A DNA stretch of 64,000 nucleotides from Acanthopleura granulata (taxonomy: Eukaryota > Mollusca > Polyplacophora > Chitonida > Chitonidae): positions 5,675,186 through 5,739,185 of the forward strand of contig JABBOT010000005.1 in NCBI GenBank assembly GCA_016165875.1, read 5' to 3'. Below, one piece after another: positions 24,363 to 35,900 of this stretch. Position 1 is the stretch's first letter; each line of letters starts with the position of its first letter. The position numbers and the translations under genes are program-made. The notes under the pieces were generated by a model. It did no database searches and was not told where the DNA came from. It saw only the letters and a program-made list of their open reading frames with translations.

Positions 24363-25232
24363 CAAGGCTACCACTATCGAAGAGGAAAAATGATAAAGAA
24401 ATGGCTTGTTCAACTCTCAGACAGTGATAGGCCTGACACAAAATGAAGCAAAGAAACACAAATAGGCTTGAATAAGTTCAATGCATATATTTGAACACAA
24501 CAGACAAACAGTACAACTGACAATACTATACAAAACAATACAGATAAAATATAGCTTCTTACGGATGGACTATTCCGGCTTTCAAAGGCGAGTCAGTCTA
24601 CGTAAATATAGAATCCACAGTTCATGGACTTCTCCAAATGAAGAATGACAGCCTTGTAAGTGACAAACAACAATGGGCACGGCACGCCGGCGATGTTTTG
24701 TAACCAACTCCCTGCCAAGGTTCAACCTCCCAGAGAGGACGAGTTGACAATCGCGTCAGTGATGCCGGGCTGGCGGTATATGTTTCACTCCTCGGAAATA
24801 TACACAAAGTCACTTTCAAGGTAAGCTGAAAGAGTATCAAATGACGAATGTCGGATGGCGTGAAAAGCAAGCTCTAATCAAAATCCCAGCAAAATCCTCA
24901 AGTCGACATAAATATGATTGCTTTCGAGTGGACCTGAGCAGTAGTCTGCGAAGTTTCTTAACTTCGTCTCTCATATTTATAGACTGTCGTAAAGAAAATT
25001 CTGGGTGATTTGATCGTGAACATGTTTACAACATGGGTACATCTTTATAGAAGGTAAGCTATATGTACAATGACACGAAAAACTCATAAACACAGAAGCC
25101 TCGAGGACGCGATTGAATTCAAGTGCGGGCTGTAACGTACACACAAGGGAAAATGTAGGTCAGACACTAATCCGGTTAACGGAAAAACAAAATAAAAAAT
25201 ATACAATACATAATTTTAAAGACGGGGTTGGT
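24363..25232. other. Unidentified ~0.87-kb insertion in copy B
   Basis: Copy A reads straight from 'gaccatt' into 'actgtc' with no insert, whereas copy B is interrupted here. The four bases CATT occur at both junctions and may be a short target-site duplication. Ends are not TG..CA, no inverted repeats were seen and no protein is encoded, so the class is unknown. Confidence 0.5.
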
Positions 25233-25408
25233 ACTATCATTACCGTCCAATCAAAAGCAGAGGATTTTGTCTGATATGGAATTAAGGTATACACGGTCCT
25301 TTCACTAAGAGTAAAATGTTCGACATTTTGGAGATACAGTTGCTTTCGCTGAGTGTATTTATTATCTTATAGTGTAAACATATTAAACGGGCTAGTAGCT
25401 AAGTAATC

Positions 25409-26128
25409 ACATGGCCTTTCCACTACGTTTCAACGCCATGGGAAGGTCCCATTCAACACTAATGACTGAAACGCGGTCAGCGACCGTCCGCCTTACATCC
25501 GACCTCTGCGGCTCGGCTCCTGCGTTGCATTTTTCTCCTTATTTTGAACGCTTTGCATCTGCTGCAATTAACAAACCCTAACTCATCAGATAACTCTTAT
25601 ATCTCTCTCGGTACACACCGGGGTTCGCCATATTTGATGAAGGTAAGCATTTCGATCTTGAGCCCGTTAAATTTTATCCTAGGGACTTATGCTCATGTAT
25701 GTCATCAATCTTCGAAGCCATTGTTCCAATCAAGTGAGGAACACTTCTGGTGTTTAAGAGGATCAAATGTCGCCATCGTCTGGATATTTCTCCCAATAAT
25801 GAACAACTTACTACAACATTGTGTAAATCCCAGGATAAATTTTACAGACAGAATTGCACCCATAATGCTGTGCGCTATCCAACATGGCACCTTCGTGCGT
25901 TACAGCGGTCTAGGTGGAGTCAGCTCGAGTTTATTATGACTTAATAGTGGGCGTTCTAGGTCGGGAATTGTAGCAGATGCAAAGCGCCCAATATAATAAG
26001 AAAACTCCTACACAGAAGCAGAGCCGAACTGGTCGGATGAAATCCGGAGGGTAGGTGGGCGAGTTTGCGTGATTAGTGTTCAATGGGATCTTCTTATGGC
26101 GTTGTAGCGTAGTGGAAAGACCATGCGG
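25409..26128. mobile_element. Non-autonomous element with ~160-bp imperfect inverted repeats
   Basis: The left arm (25409-25569) and the reverse complement of the right arm (25966-26128) align throughout: 'catgg(c/t)ctttccactacg', 'caacgccat', 'tcccatt(c/g)aacactaat', 'catccgacc', 'cggctc' and 'cgctttgcatctgct(g/a)caatt'. The internal part is about 400 bp. The element is missing at the matching site in copy A, so it inserted after the duplication. No clear target-site duplication or transposase was found. The 131-codon frame inside it starts with TTG and is not a gene. It is a MITE or foldback-type DNA transposon of unassigned superfamily. Confidence 0.82.
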
Positions 26129-26579
26129 TGGTATCCGTTGAATATTACTCTTGTCACGATTGTGGGTTTTTTTTGCACGCCACAGGAAGCCCAATGTGTC
26201 GGTTTCTCTGTCGGCCCGTATGTCGGCCGAATTCTTGACAACCTATCTTTTACCAAGGACTATTCACGTAACGACAGGCTTGGGTGCAAAACGACATTAA
26301 CATTTTGCCAGATGACAAATAATACTACCGCCCAGCGCACAAGGAATGTTGGATACCCGCACCCGGGCAAGGTTTGTGTTTAAGATTCGAGTGGCGAAAC
26401 ATGGTGACATGATACGTTCAAAATGGCGTGACCGTGAAAAGTAGTGCCACATCAGTTGTAGCCATAATTGTAGCTACACATATGAGACATTTCTACTGAT
26501 ACTGACTGGTTGATGCAGACACTGTGTGTTGTACTTAATGTGTTTTACTGTAATATATTCAGGACAAAGAGACGCTGTG

Positions 26580-26732
26580 ATGTCTAAATGGTTCGCTAGT
26601 TCCGCTGTGGCTTTAAGTTGGCAGTTTTGTCAGGTGTATCACGAAGTTCGGTTGATCGGTACGGCCACTCTGGTTTCCCCTACCGGTAATCCTGATGAAC
26701 AATTCATATGCGTAGCGGTATCTACCAAGTAA
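26580..26732 (+). other. Conserved island, copy B (short ORF, unknown)
   Basis: An ATG-initiated frame of 50 codons (MSKWFASS.., ending FICVAVSTK) covers the island conserved with copy A; 26590-26684 is the 95-bp core. The two copies share the frame and stop, but four of six changed codons in the core alter the residue, which does not argue for purifying selection on protein. It could be an exon, a small peptide or a non-coding element. Confidence 0.3.
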
Positions 26733-29700
26733 ATCAATAACTAATATCCAAAGTGAAGTAATGTCAAGCCAGGACTGTGTTTCACATTGATTTTAAACAT
26801 TGTCTGTCAATGTCCCTCTCCATTTAAAGTGAAAGATGCTGAGCATCTTAGTTTCCATAGTGAAAGAATTCGGAAAGCATGCCTTTGGAAAACCCACTCT
26901 ATAGACTGAATTACGAGACTTATAGTATTGGAAAGAACAATTTATCTTTGTCTTGCTCAACGCTCTGTCTAGAGTGAGACATATGCGTGTCAAATACGGC
27001 CTTTTTGTCTGTCAGGTCACTGTCGCTTAACTCATATTAAGTCTAGGAAGCTAGTGATGTTTACTACAACTGAAATAGCATTGACTGAAAGGAACAACAT
27101 TGCGACATAATGTATCATGATCTTAAGATGAGATTTAGGTGAGATTCATCGTAATAGAGTTTTCGTTGTGTACATCCAGGCCTTGACTGCCGCTTAATGC
27201 AACGCTTGTATTATCGAGAAGCATTGTTCCGAATTGTGTGGTGCCAGCGATACACAACGTTCAGTTTTCCATATACAATAGGGTCACAATGTTGCCGATG
27301 CCAAATAAGTCTGACAAAATTTTCTGAACAAAAAACATATTTGGCGAGTTTAGAATGCGTGGCTATAATGAAAACGTTTTCCATGAGAATCAATGTCCTG
27401 TGTTATTTGAAGCAGATAAATTGTGCCTGAAAACTTTCATAGAAAATACATTGTCGCGCTCAACTATGATTTTCTCAAGCCCTGCAGTGACAATATGCCT
27501 ATGGCTGTTTCAGTTTTCATATACGTTGTCGTATGTGTAATAGTTGTAAACAGCGTCATATTCCTTATGTTAGTTACTGAAGAAATGTCATTATTCCAGT
27601 TCTCCAAAGGTTTGGTAGGTGTCTCTTGTCTTGATTTTTTACCCTGAACTGGCGTTATTCTAGACTTTATTCGTTAAGGCGCCTATTGCTTAAACTATCA
27701 CCACATGTGACCTTTTTGCATTTTGTGTATAATATTGTAATTGTTTATAACATGGAAGAAAAGCTGTATCGTTATGCCTACTCTTCATAATTTATATAAT
27801 TGTGAATGGGGAAAAATAAAATGCTTTTATATGTTTGCGTTGTGATGCGCAAAAGGAGTAATTGCAAAATAGACTTCTGGACAGCACCTGTAGGCCTCCA
27901 AAGTTATTTACGCCACGCTATGTACGTCATTATTAACATCGTCATTGATTTTTCTGAAAAGCAAATTAATGAGAACGTTTATCGGACGCATTCCCGCTGG
28001 TTTAGTTGCATATTAAAAGCAAATGATGCTGTCATAACCAATGTTCTTAATCGTTAACCGTCAGTGAAAGTTAAGCTATCTGGGTCCATAAACAGTTCAT
28101 CCCATGCTATTGACATGCTTCAATGCAACAAATATTCTCTATCATGTTTTACTCTGGGTTTTCCGTAATTTTCGACATAATTTCAGGACGCTCTATGGTC
28201 AAACGCCATTGAAATGACTTGATCTTGATGTGTATGATGCACATTACTTTAGTCAAATATAATTTTGCATGACTACTGCTCATATCTGAGTAAATGGCTG
28301 AGAAATCTAATGACAGACAATGTCAGACGACATTGTTTCATCAGTCCACTTATTCTTCGCGAAAACTGCCAAGGAACAAAATCTGGCCCAATTTCCGCGC
28401 GTGGCATTCTCAGGAAATATATCTGAGTTGACATGCTGCATGTTTTATATTGAAAACAATAAGGGGTATCACATCAAAGGCCAGCTTTGTTATTAAACGC
28501 ATTTTTCTGATACTCATCAGTTGACCCGTGAATGAAAAATAGGTATCATGGTAGGCCCAGGACTAGTAATCTTAATTGTTTCCGTCTGATATGTACCGGG
28601 TTCAGTTGGTTTCTCTTGCTAAGTTAAGTGAGCGCTACGTGTTTCAACGCAGAACCTGTGCTAGGCGGCTGATCGATGTTTTCTAAACATGTCAGAAATC
28701 ACCTGCTCTGATACATATGTCGTTCGGATTGTAAATATATCCATAGATTCTAAAAGGCTTATTTAAATGAGTTGTCTGGCACAGTTGGCGTATCGACATT
28801 TATCTCGAAGTCTGTGTCAGTGCAAAGCACCCATGTTACATGAAAGGCTGAGTAAGGATTACGGGAGAGGGATTCTTCCTCAGTTAAATTTTCTACACAG
28901 TGAAATCACGCAGAAAGAAAAGTATAGTTAGTCTAATTGTGCAGAAAGCTAATGAAATATTGCCAAAAAAATATTCCAAAATGATTCTTGTCTGATACAG
29001 AAGTAAAACTTTTAAGGCTACGTGAACGCCTCCAAGTTGTTTCGGGCATGCAGAAAGAATTCTGGGCGTGTCGTTCCTACTGTGCCGGTCGAGTTCGCTG
29101 GAGTTGTTGGCCACGTCACCGACAACAGTTGCTGATTGGATAGTAACGATTGGAATTGGGCTGTATTTATTTATCAGTCGTGTGGAAGACGGCACTTTAT
29201 ACCGTATTCATTCACTCTCTCTGCGAACGGCTTTTGGGCCGGAGCTTAACTTCGTTTTACGAGGCGCACAAACGCATTGATTGTACTTAAATTTTTACAT
29301 TGTAATTTGGCCAATTTCACCCCCAAAATATACGTATATATTCAATACCCCTAAATTTTCGAGCGATACGATGACATACCGCTACATGCAGCGTGGACTT
29401 TTCTCTACAGCATATGAAAAAATCAACTTTGCATGATCATCATTTTATGAGAAGTGTGTAATGAACACATGATATCAGAAAGGGCATACTGAACACAAAC
29501 TAAACCACACTTCTTTTTTCTTATAGAAGTTTACTTCTAAAAAAATAACAAATTAATACCGGAACAAAACAAAGCGTATGCCATCGTTTTAACGACCTAT
29601 TGAAATTGCCTCAAATATTTTAAAATGATAGCTGCTTAAAATCGCATTCACACAGTTCACAAGTTCTAAGTTGAGTTTGTCAAATGATTGCACAATATTC

Positions 29701-30760
29701 TGTCCATTGTATTTTTTCTAACAGCTACTGGAGCGGCGAAAACTGACATCTGACCGTATTTCATCGTCTCGTATGAAACGCAGCCATTATGTCTAGGCTT
29801 GGTGACGTAATTCTTCGAAGCGAAGAACTCTCGTGTCACCCGAAATTGCTGTAAGGAACTAGGGTTGTGTTTGTAACTCAAGTATATGTGTTAATTTATC
29901 ACATGAAATGATCTAAAAACTTACAACCGCCACAACACAATGGCCATCTTTTGCAGTATTTTTCTTGTCCCTGTTATAGTAAAAAATTATGATATTAAAA
30001 CATTCTACTGTCCCTATGTTTTTACATATTAGATTGACAGACAACTCAGAAAATTTACGTCACTGACATTAAACAACCGATATCCCCTGGCTCTCTGATT
30101 GGTCAATCCCTCATAAGCTTAATAGCATCGGCGCCTCCAGATCCCTACTCGGCAGAACAATACTCCACACTTCAAAAGAAGATAATGCAGCAAAGAATTC
30201 ATCCAGTTTCAAACAGGTCTTTGTATTCACGAGAGAATTTTATACTCTTTTTAATGAACAGTACCTCAGTCATGAGCTGTCGTTTTAGTTTGTAAAAACT
30301 AAACAGTGCTGTATGGATGAACAAGATAGTGTCGCATCGTATTCTTAAGGACCGATATGGATGTCTTGTCAAAGTTACGTTGAATGTAGCGTTGAACATT
30401 CTCCATCATGTACTGTACTGTTAGTTGTCTGACTGGTGCTTTGTATCTACAGTGTAGAAGTTCTGAAATAGAACTCTCTTGTCGCTAACTGAAAAAAGTT
30501 CCACTCTAGCATGTGACCTGTCAAAAATGTTGTCCGACTTATGTTGACATCAGTGCTCTGATCACTTCTCACGGTTTTCCAGATACCCTGCTTCAGGACC
30601 TTCCTTAGTTTACCAACGCCCAGTTTGTGTCAGCAAAGTTATGAAAAAGGTTACATACTGGGATTTTGATGAAAGTTTCTGCCTGGCTTTACCCTGGTAC
30701 ATGTACAAGCACTAATCCATCATCTACCTTTTAGTACTGGCCCCGATCTGGAGGTACACT

Positions 30761-31690
30761 TAAATTACAGTTTTTACAACGACAATCAAAAGCTAAGAAA
30801 CTTCCTCAAATTAGCTAGGAAAGTTTTTTTTTTAGCCTAGAATATTAATTTATTTACTGAATAATCTAAATATTAATTTTGTGCCAATGAAGAATTTCTG
30901 AAAAGGAGTGCCAGAAACAGTAGCGGATAATAGGGATTATGAACACACGCCTTACAATTCAGCTAAAGATTAGTATCGGAATTTCTCGCAATACTTGGCA
31001 AACAAAATGCGTAATAAACAGAGGAGGGCAAGCGAAAGTGTGATTAATATGCGATGTCATTTCTAGGAAGAGAAAAACCGTCACTTTTATGGCTGCCAGT
31101 CGGTAATGATGTGCGACGAAAACAACAAAGTGGTGCGATTCTGTTCTCTTGTTTTAGAATGCTCTAATTAAGCTTGAATGGAAGGCAGTGAGGATCTTAG
31201 GACAGTTCCCTGTCATACAGAAGAATAACAAGGCATAGGACACAGGCATTAACGACAAAATCATTAAAATGGTGAAAAACTGCAAAACTGCAACGTGCTA
31301 TGACCTCCACTGTATATATTTAAATGCCGTCGTGTAAGTGAAAGATCCGGCGGATCATCTGTATACTCCTAATGAGAGAAATAAATTAGTGTGGAACACA
31401 TCCAAACTCTCGAAAACAAGCTGTTTGCTTGTCTTTTGGGTTATCATCGATTTCAGCTTTAACTGGGTCACCTCAAGGTTGTTTCATTGATTAGTGGAAT
31501 GGTTTCATACATTGGTTATAGAGCGCAATGCCTTGTCCGGTAGCAGATTCCGACAATCTGCTACAGTTAAACACCGCTGTAATATTAACAAAAGAAAAAA
31601 ACAGAAGGGGAAAATAGAATAGAAAAAAAGACAGAAAGAAAACAAGCTTTTATTCCCGCATTGATTTACTTTATGGGTCTATACTAGACA
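30761..31690. other. Non-coding stretch, nothing recognised
   Basis: A 20-bp scrap resembling the SINE-A 'gccgtcgt.taagtgaaa' module lies near 31327. Otherwise no gene or repeat is recognisable. Confidence 0.4.
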
Positions 31691-31691
31691 T

Positions 31692-32025
31692 ACACATTTA
31701 TTTATTTCGTTGTTCTTTAACGCCATACTCGAAGAATTTTTTCTCTGTAATACACCATGGTGATCCGTTGTATTTCGAAAGGGGAAAGCACCGACTTTTG
31801 ACAACTTTCCAACATAGGACAAACAGGCTGGCACGTTATATCGCTAAGTGATCTTCACCGAATATTAGACTGTGGAAGCAGCCACTCCAGTACAGTGGAA
31901 GGTTTCAGCAAAGCTCCACAAGACGTGAGAGCGGGAGAATTGACAAATTGCCGGGCTTAAACCCGCGCCATCTGTGTGTTGGTGACCGAAAGGCATGCGC
32001 CTCTATCTGCTCCGTCATGTCCTCT
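31692..32025 (-). repeat. SINE-C, tRNA-headed copy on the minus strand
   Basis: On the minus strand a tRNA-like head (about 32020-31925) reads 'gagcagatagaggcgcatgc', then 'ctttcggtcacc', then a box B-like GGGTTTAAGCCC. A body of about 200 bp follows, then 'cgagtatggcgttaaagaac' and an 'aaataaataaa' tail at 31692. The head differs from SINE-A and SINE-B, but the 3' module (gagtatggcgttaaa) is shared. The 141-codon minus-strand frame overlapping it starts with GTG and is spurious. Confidence 0.7.
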
Positions 32026-32838
32026 CCTAGGTATACACGGGTGCATTTCAAGAAAGTGCATTGTATATTCGAGATTTGAAGCTGATTTTCCTTTCGATGG
32101 AATAAATTACGTAGGTTACTCACGCGATACATTTGTACAGCCGGAAAATCACATGATCTGAAAAGCCAAGGGTCATTCTGCTTGTATTTAGAGCGGATGA
32201 GTACCAATGTACTGGCTTTGAAACGATTATATGGTTTCCGAGTAAACGAAAGGGAATAATGGAGTACGCAGCAGGAAACTGTATTTCTTTTTTTTTTCCT
32301 CCAGAAATCGTTCGCTAATTGGTATTGCACTGTATTTAAATAATACAGGTATCAAGGGAGGCAAGTGTCAATTACGATTAATTACTTTCTGTGTTGACAG
32401 GAAAGTATCGCGGGAGTGTACTTGAATGAAAGGCGCCTTACAAAACCGATCTATCCAGCAGTTCACTAATCATGTTGTATAAGTACCAGCAATCATCCCC
32501 AGGTGAGTGTGTGTTAAAAAAGTGAATATACACATCGTATTGTCATATCAACTTTCAAACAATCGGGATTATGGGTTGGGTTTTATGTACTATAGATAGA
32601 ATCAATCAGTTGGGCTCTCTCCGCCGTTATGTCTATTCTGTTATCGATGAATCACAGAACGTGTCTGTACATCACTCAATGGATATCCATCTCACTGATA
32701 CATTTATCTCTCCTAGCTCTTTAGTTCACTTGTATTGTTCCCTTCTGAAGTTGAGACTGGCAATTTAAAATACCCTTTATTGCGAACGCCTTTGTAGTTT
32801 AATGTACGGATTTATGCTTGGTTTGATTTGCCTTGATT
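32026..32838. other. Non-coding stretch, nothing recognised
   Basis: Short frames only (for example 32571-32768, +). No family, splice signal or repeat was recognised. Confidence 0.4.
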
Positions 32839-32844
32839 TGTGAG

Positions 32845-32972
32845 TGGAGAGAGTGTGTTTCCCCAGGGCTCTGTTCGGTTTCCTCCCTCCGTAATGCTGG
32901 TCGCCGTCGTATAAGTGAAATATTCTTGAGTATGGCCTAAACCACCAATCAAATAAATGAATAAATGAATAT
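32845..32972 (+). repeat. SINE-A, 5'-truncated copy
   Basis: It contains 'gggctctgttcggtttcctcc', 'gccgtcgtataagtgaaata' and 'ttcttgagtatggcctaaa', and ends in an (AATG/AATA) tail. Only the 3' half is present. Confidence 0.9.
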
Positions 32973-35900
32973 ATCAAATTTTCCCTCGGCAAAGTTCCTC
33001 CGTACCTTTTCCCCGGGCAACTGCGACCCGGGCTCGGGCACCATTGTCCTCTTGTAATACACGAGTACAAGTTGCTTTACCAGTTTCAACACATCTTCAT
33101 GGCAAACGTCAGGTATGAACAACCGGCCACACAGCTTGGACCTGAGTTACTTCAGGCGGGAAAAACTTCCGCAATCTCTCGTTGAAGACACCTGTTTTTG
33201 GTGGGCTTTTTTTTTCACAGAGTAACGATTTGACATACTGATAGATAGTGTAGGTAGCTTTAACACAGCGCAAATGACAGGAGTAACTGACAACCTTCAT
33301 GAAGGGCTACTGGTCATGTGTGTAGAGAAGAGAGAAGAGCAATCCAGAAATGGGAGGGCGCCTTTATATCAACATAGATCATGCAAAGCACAAACGATAG
33401 AACCTGAAGGTTCGTCACATTACTGTGACCGAATGTTGATTTCGTATACCAGTGAAATGAAAATTAGTGCCATCACAAAAATTCCATTATAACTTGAACA
33501 CTGATATAATTTAGGCTTAATATTCACAGAGATAAGTACCCTTTCATTAGATAATTTATAAATGATGAGATAATATGATTCCAATATCCGTATTCTACCG
33601 GATCTTTCCTATCTATAACAAAGCACGCTAAAACCAGAGATCAGAGCTCAGGGTAGATTAATTCACACTGAATGTTGTTGTACAGCGCTGTTTGCACGAT
33701 GCCATCTGTCAAGGAAGGAGGCATAAAACGTATGCACGTTATTACAAGTCGTGAACCAGCTCGGGAAGCCCATTGCGCCTCATACACATATATATATACA
33801 CTTCGGCCCACACAAGCTACCACCAGCCTGACACGCTTTGTAACCAGTTGTATACATGTCCTAATGTTAATATAGTACTGTATAAGTGTTCGTAACTAAG
33901 TAACACACGCGCATGCGGTCTCTTCATGGGACCGCTGCATTTTGTGGCGTCATACAAAACATTTTCTTAAAGTTAGTTCATCCATCATTCCATCTGGTGA
34001 CACAAATCGCACTGTACAAGGTCAGCGGTGCAAATGTGCACACCTGTAATGGTACACTGTTTCCGGTCGATAGGTTTGTGGATGACCTGAATTATTGATT
34101 CATAATCATCCAGTAAACTAGCCAAACAATCTTTCAGACCATTAGCCCCTCGACTTGTCAGTGGTCTGTCATGTAGATTAAGAGAGACGAACTTTAAAGC
34201 ATTTTCCGCATGTTCCCACTGATAGATCATTCCTGATTCATTCGCTAAAGCGTTTTTCCCGCCGCGACTGTATAGAATATCATGATCTGGTCTAGCTCTC
34301 GATGTTATAGCTGTGGCTCTAAGTTAGAAAGATTGAAAGGTACCTGATGAACGATGATTTTTTTTGTGTGTTCCATCAGTAAGACGGGTCGAATCATAAT
34401 GTAAAGAAAAAAATTGAGTGCGATGTTAAACACCTGTAAATCAAATCAATACATACACTTTTCGTAACGACCTGTTGAACAAAGGCGCTGTGTATTGCTG
34501 CACTTCACGAATTTAGCACTTGTCTATGACTATGGTGTAGTATTGGTTTCAAAACTAAGCTTGGGAAAAGAAATGTAGCAGAAATGTACCTGCTGAAACG
34601 TTTGCACAGCAAGACATGCATTGTTGGTCAGCCAGGCAGCACAGGATATTTTGTCGATTAATGGTGTCTGTCTCTTACAAACAAACCATCCAGCCAGAGA
34701 TGTTCTATGGTCGTATATAACTTCACCAGACTGGATGTCAGTGTGACATTGACCAAAGAAATATCAAAAATGGCGGTACAACCCTACGCAAAATATATAA
34801 AATGTTTTTAGTGACAACACAGAAAACAAATATAATTTCCAAAAGCAGACGCAATGAAAAGATAAATTGATACAATTGTCGACATCAACATTCTCCAAAA
34901 TACAGGGAATGTGGCCACAGATAGTTCCATAGTTCGACTTGGCCTTCGAAACTACATGTAGTCGTATTGTTTTGGTCTCATCTGACCGAGTAGATGAGCT
35001 GGAGGAGACGTTAGAATACTTTTCAAGCGACAGTGGATCACTAGTGCACAAGCTTGGAAATTGTCCCGGACGATTTCCGTGTCTCATGAGTCATAGACAG
35101 AACACCTGACTCATCCTACATCTCAAAACTGAGAAATTATGGAATTATTGATGTAGAAAAATGGGTTCAAATTTGATATCAACCACGTCTGGGTTGTACA
35201 CAGGTAGATCTTTTCTACCACCTTGGATATGATGCCGATTCTTCTTGTTCCTACTGATGGCAACAACACAGTGATAACAGTCCTGAAGCTTTTTTGTGAG
35301 ACCCTAAAACGCCGTAGCCAGAAGCATTTGGTCAATACTGAATCTAGGAGATCAACCATTGTAACGCAGAACCAAAGAACTGATATGGACCAATCTGTTG
35401 ATATACACCAATAACTGTAATGATGATGGCTTGTTTTTTAGATTTAACTGGGTATAGCAATCAGGCAGCAGTGTCAAAGAAATCAGTATTGAAGTTGGAA
35501 TCTTGCCACAAAACTCTACTACTGAGCTGTAATAAGTCACCAGCTAGAAAACAAAGTTTCCTAAAGCGTTATGTGGACATCATTCCGCAAATTGAGAAAG
35601 TTCAGAGGTGAATGGGAACGTAGAACTATTACACCTGGTTTTCAAACGGCCCCTGTCTTTATCAAAGACAACAGGGTGATTGTTGGCAAATGGTCACACG
35701 TTACTGGTGAATTCCGGCCTCTCGTCAGTTTACCTCAGTAAGGGTTTTATTCGACCTGTCCATGTAAGTGTTTCAGAAGTAATAATTTACATACCTTCTA
35801 ACACCATGGCTTAAACCGACTTACGTATAAAAAAAAGAAATTAAAAAATGCTTTCACCACTGTATTCCCATGTGACGCTTCCAGGTAGTCGAGAAATGAT

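Larger units (their letters stand above)
23410..30760 (+). repeat. Segmental duplication, copy B
   Basis: Direct-orientation partner of 15530-22790. It carries two insertions absent from copy A: about 24363-25232 (unidentified) and 25409-26128 (long-inverted-repeat element). A minus-strand frame at 23633-23821 and its copy A equivalent near 15950 share a peptide pattern (PYW..K.TI.DFPCDN), but copy A is cut short, so a working gene is not supported. Similar partial conservation in all three frames occurs around 27200-27650; it looks like general nucleotide similarity and does not mark a coding frame. Confidence 0.88.

Noticed and set aside
25544..25939. 131-codon ORF inside the inverted-repeat element as a transposase
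   Set aside because: It starts with TTG and has no transposase-like motif or acidic triad pattern that I can see.
19482..27647. Conserved protein encoded in both segmental copies (19482-19938 and 27197-27647)
   Set aside because: All three frames show similar partial conservation, and start and stop positions differ, as expected from nucleotide similarity alone.
31905..32330. 141-codon minus-strand ORF
   Set aside because: It starts with GTG and overlaps the tRNA-like head and body of a SINE.
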